From Acetobacteraceae bacterium (GTDB lineage Bacteria > Pseudomonadota > Alphaproteobacteria > Acetobacterales > Acetobacteraceae): a stretch of 7,107 nucleotides of DNA. Of the stretch, positions 5,936 to 7,107 are shown one piece after another. A program made the position numbers and the translations under genes. Numbering within the stretch: the stretch's first letter is position 1; every line of letters begins with the position of its first letter. A model generated the notes under the pieces. The model was given only the letters and a program-made list of their open reading frames with translations, made no database searches and was not told the DNA's origin. The stretch lies in NCBI GenBank assembly GCA_019689515.1, contig JADGHI010000188.1:1-7107 (forward strand), given 5' to 3'.

Positions 5936-6334
5936 TCAGCGCATCGGCGCGGCGTAGGGAGAGGTGTAGACGACGTGCAGATCCTCGCCGTCACCGACGA
6001 TCCAGGCCCCGCGGCCAGGACGCGCGGTTTCCGGCTGGAGGTACTGAAGTTCCGGACCCTCCCCTGCTCCGCCGGTCAGGGCTGCGGCGCGGGGCGGCTG
6101 GCCCGGGACGGCACCGGCGCCGGCGCCTCCGCCGCTGTACACGATCGCCATGTCGTCGCCACCGCCGAGGATCGTCGCCACACCGCCGCCGACGACATTG
6201 CCGATGGCGTTCCGCTCCGGGCCGCGGAAGCCCGGCTCGGGTGCCTGCGCGCCGGTCGGGCCGCCCATTGCCGCGAGGCCAAGGGCGAGCACCGCGATGC
6301 CGGAGAGACGGGATGCGTGCGCATGCTCGAACAT
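5936..6334 (-). CDS. Small secreted protein with a duplicated 13-residue motif
   Basis: A 132-residue protein of unknown function. Residues 1-31 are a signal peptide: a hydrophobic core SGIAVLALGLAAMGG, then TGAQA before PEPGF, with cleavage likely after Ala31. The mature part of about 100 residues is Gly/Ala/Pro-rich. A 13-residue segment occurs twice: ILGGGDDMAIVYS (55-67) and IVGDGEDLHVVYT (112-124), separated by a low-complexity linker (GGGAGAGAVPG and on). The start is firm: AAGGAG lies 6 bases upstream of the ATG, and the frame ends in TGA at 5936-5938. It has no cysteine for lipidation, no transmembrane segment after the signal, and no family I recognise. It is transcribed towards the hydrolase gene, so it is not part of that cluster. 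Because two short motif copies are the only structured-looking parts, it may be a small periplasmic or surface protein. Confidence 0.8.
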   Translation of the reverse strand: MFEHAHASRLSGIAVLALGLAAMGGPTGAQAPEPGFRGPERNAIGNVVGGGVATILGGGDDMAIVYSGGGAGAGAVPGQPPRAAALTGGAGEGPELQYLQPETARPGRGAWIVGDGEDLHVVYTSPYAAPMR

Positions 6335-6340
6335 GGTGCT

Positions 6341-6346
6341 CTCCTT
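6341..6346 (-). promoter_or_regulatory. Shine-Dalgarno of the small secreted protein gene
   Basis: AAGGAG on the minus strand with 6 bases to the ATG at 6332-6334. It sets the start although the frame is open much further upstream. Confidence 0.8.
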
Positions 6347-6357
6347 CCGTCCTTGCA

Positions 6358-6376
6358 CCGGCGCCCGATGCGCCGG
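6358..6376 (-). repeat. Leader hairpin, 7-bp stem, 5-base loop
   Basis: CCGGCGC (6358-6364) and GCGCCGG (6370-6376) pair around CCGAT. It sits 11 bases upstream of the ribosome site of the small secreted protein gene and would form in its mRNA leader if transcription starts further upstream. Confidence 0.4.
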
Positions 6377-6382
6377 CGCCCT

Positions 6383-6394
6383 GCTTCCGGAAGC
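6383..6394. repeat. Perfect 12-bp palindrome GCTTCCGGAAGC
   Basis: A self-complementary 12-mer directly upstream of the leader hairpin of the small secreted protein gene. It is a candidate binding site for a dimeric regulator. An alternative stem (6375-6379 with 6393-6397) competes with it. Confidence 0.35.
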
Positions 6395-6768
6395 GCCATC
6401 GCGGCTGTTCTCGACGACGACGCCCCGCGAGACAGGCCCGCACGTCGAGGAGCCGACGGCGCGTCGCACCGGACGGGGTGGGATCGCACTGCGGATGGGC
6501 CGTGGTGGGACCGGATCGTGGTCGCCTCGATCCCCCTTGGCATGCGGTGTCGCAGAGGATGCGCCTTGGGTCCTGGCGAAGTCCCGAAAGGCTCCCGAAG
6601 CTGCGGCGAAGGCAGACCGAAATCGTCCGCGACGGCGAGCGGGTACGGCGGCAGGTGCGGGTGGCATGTCGAGGCATCGAGCCCGCCCTCGCCGCACGCG
6701 GCGCCATCGGTGCCCTAGCGGCCGCGGCCGTCGCGAACTGCCGCAGTACGGGCGCTCGCTCGGGTTGG

Positions 6769-6930
6769 TTATGAAGCCGGATACGGCAACCCGCATCGGG
6801 CCTGGAGCTGCGCCATGGCGTCGCGCGTGGCGGGACCGTTGATGCCGTCGGCCCTGACCTTCAGCCCATCGGGGAAGTCGGCCTCGGCGAGCCTATACTG
6901 GAGCCCGCTGTGCTTCGCCGCCGCGGAGAA
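6769..6930 (-). pseudogene. Remnant of a peptidoglycan-binding domain protein, C-terminal end
   Basis: On the minus strand a 53-codon stretch ends in TAA (6769-6771) and reads SGLQYRLAEADFPDGLKV, then RADGINGPATRDAMAQLQA, then RCGLPYPAS. This has the pattern of the PG_binding_1 repeat: LQ near the start, DGxxGPxTR in the middle, and a final QLQxxxGLP. These domains bind cell-wall peptidoglycan and usually sit at the end of hydrolases or other envelope proteins. Directly upstream in frame there is TGA (6931-6933) and further up TAG. No ATG, GTG or TTG with a ribosome site precedes the domain, and I find no matching continuation in the other two frames. It is therefore best read as the decayed 3' end of a lost gene. 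A sequencing frameshift is the alternative. Confidence 0.6.
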
Positions 6931-7001
6931 TCACTCGCCGCCCGCGGCACCGGTGCAAGAAGGGCTTCCTCCAGGACCGTGCTAGCGCTGCGCCAAGTGC
7001 A

Positions 7002-7029
7002 CGCGCCTGCAAGCGCGCGGCGCGCCTGC
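7002..7029. repeat. Two direct copies of CGCGCCTGC
   Basis: CGCGCCTGC occurs at 7002-7010 and 7021-7029, with an 8-bp GGCGCGCC palindrome (7019-7026) overlapping the second copy. It lies just downstream of the tRNA 3' end. It is short and GC-only, so possibly chance. Confidence 0.35.
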
Positions 7030-7058
7030 CGCTAAATCATTGACCCGCTTGGAGGAAA

Positions 7059-7107
7059 TGGTACCCAGGGGCGGAATCGAACGACCGACACTGCGATTTT
7101 CAGTCGC
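7059..7107 (-). tRNA. tRNA-Phe (GAA), 3' part, cut by window end
   Basis: Read on the minus strand from the window edge: anticodon arm GCGA-CTGAAAA-TCGC with anticodon GAA after U33, a 5-base variable loop GTGTC, T-arm GGTCG-TTCGATT-CCGCC, acceptor strand CCTGGGT, discriminator A and an encoded CCA. The anticodon and the A73 discriminator both fit phenylalanine. The D-arm and 5' acceptor strand lie beyond the window. The T-stem is imperfect: a C opposite C at 52:62 and a U-G at 51:63, where alphaproteobacterial tRNA-Phe usually has GGTGG. The gene may be functional with one mismatch, or a slightly decayed copy. Confidence 0.8.

Larger units (their letters stand above)
6335..6768. other. Non-coding stretch upstream of the small secreted protein gene
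   Basis: About 430 bases in which open frames on both strands give Arg/Pro/Ala-rich translations without recognisable domains. Apart from the ribosome site, hairpin and palindrome near 6341-6394 I see no feature. It should contain the promoter of the leftward small gene, but no clear -35/-10 pair is visible. Confidence 0.5.

Noticed and set aside
4333..6774. 813-codon plus-strand frame spanning the hydrolase and the region beyond
   Set aside because: It runs out of frame with the hydrolase signal peptide and GFSSGG motif and continues through a terminator-like stem and an opposite-strand gene.
6560..6774. Plus-strand frame with a charged segment (RRRQTEIVRDGERVRRQVRV) as a possible small gene
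   Set aside because: No ribosome site, no recognisable domain and an Arg-rich composition typical of shadow frames; not supported.

Overview
The window is about 70% or more G+C by eye and reads as a high-GC proteobacterial chromosome, most likely an alphaproteobacterium. Three things point that way: codons ending almost always in G or C, a winged-helix/TolB-like/TPR regulator of a type common in that class, and a partial tRNA-Phe whose T-arm resembles alphaproteobacterial tRNA-Phe. The lineage is an inference; no marker gene fixes it. There is no complete RNA operon, no transposase or integrase, and no CRISPR array.

Left edge: the 5' end of a leftward gene for an exported protein or lipoprotein starts at 118 and leaves the window. 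A roughly 600-base divergent intergenic region follows, with several short inverted repeats. Four rightward genes then form a compact cluster: (1) a cytoplasmic winged-helix regulator with a TolB-like middle and TPR-like C-terminus (718-2346); (2) a PAP2 / vanadium-haloperoxidase-type phosphatase with an Asn-Val-Gly repeat at its N-terminus (2395-3342); (3) a G1-type (glutamic) peptidase homologue overlapping gene 2 by ATGA (3339-4247); (4) a probable lipoprotein alpha/beta hydrolase with a poly-glycine insert and an extra C-terminal domain (4364-5842). Gene 4 has its own leader with a GCGA-looped hairpin. Its stop codon lies in an 11-bp stem that probably marks the end of the cluster.

Right part: a small leftward secreted protein with a duplicated 13-residue motif (5936-6334) faces the cluster. 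Further right are a non-coding stretch, a stop-bounded, start-less remnant of a peptidoglycan-binding domain (6769-6930, minus strand), and the 3' part of a minus-strand tRNA-Phe(GAA) running off the window end.

Working model (inference): the regulator controls the downstream cluster, whose products carry hydrolytic active sites of three unrelated folds (phosphatase/haloperoxidase, glutamic peptidase, serine esterase/hydrolase). The peptidase lacks an export signal although characterised members of its family are secreted. That makes the PAP2-G1 pair the most unusual part of the window. The tRNA and the gene remnant at the right edge are compatible with an old insertion boundary, but no integrase or attachment repeat is visible.
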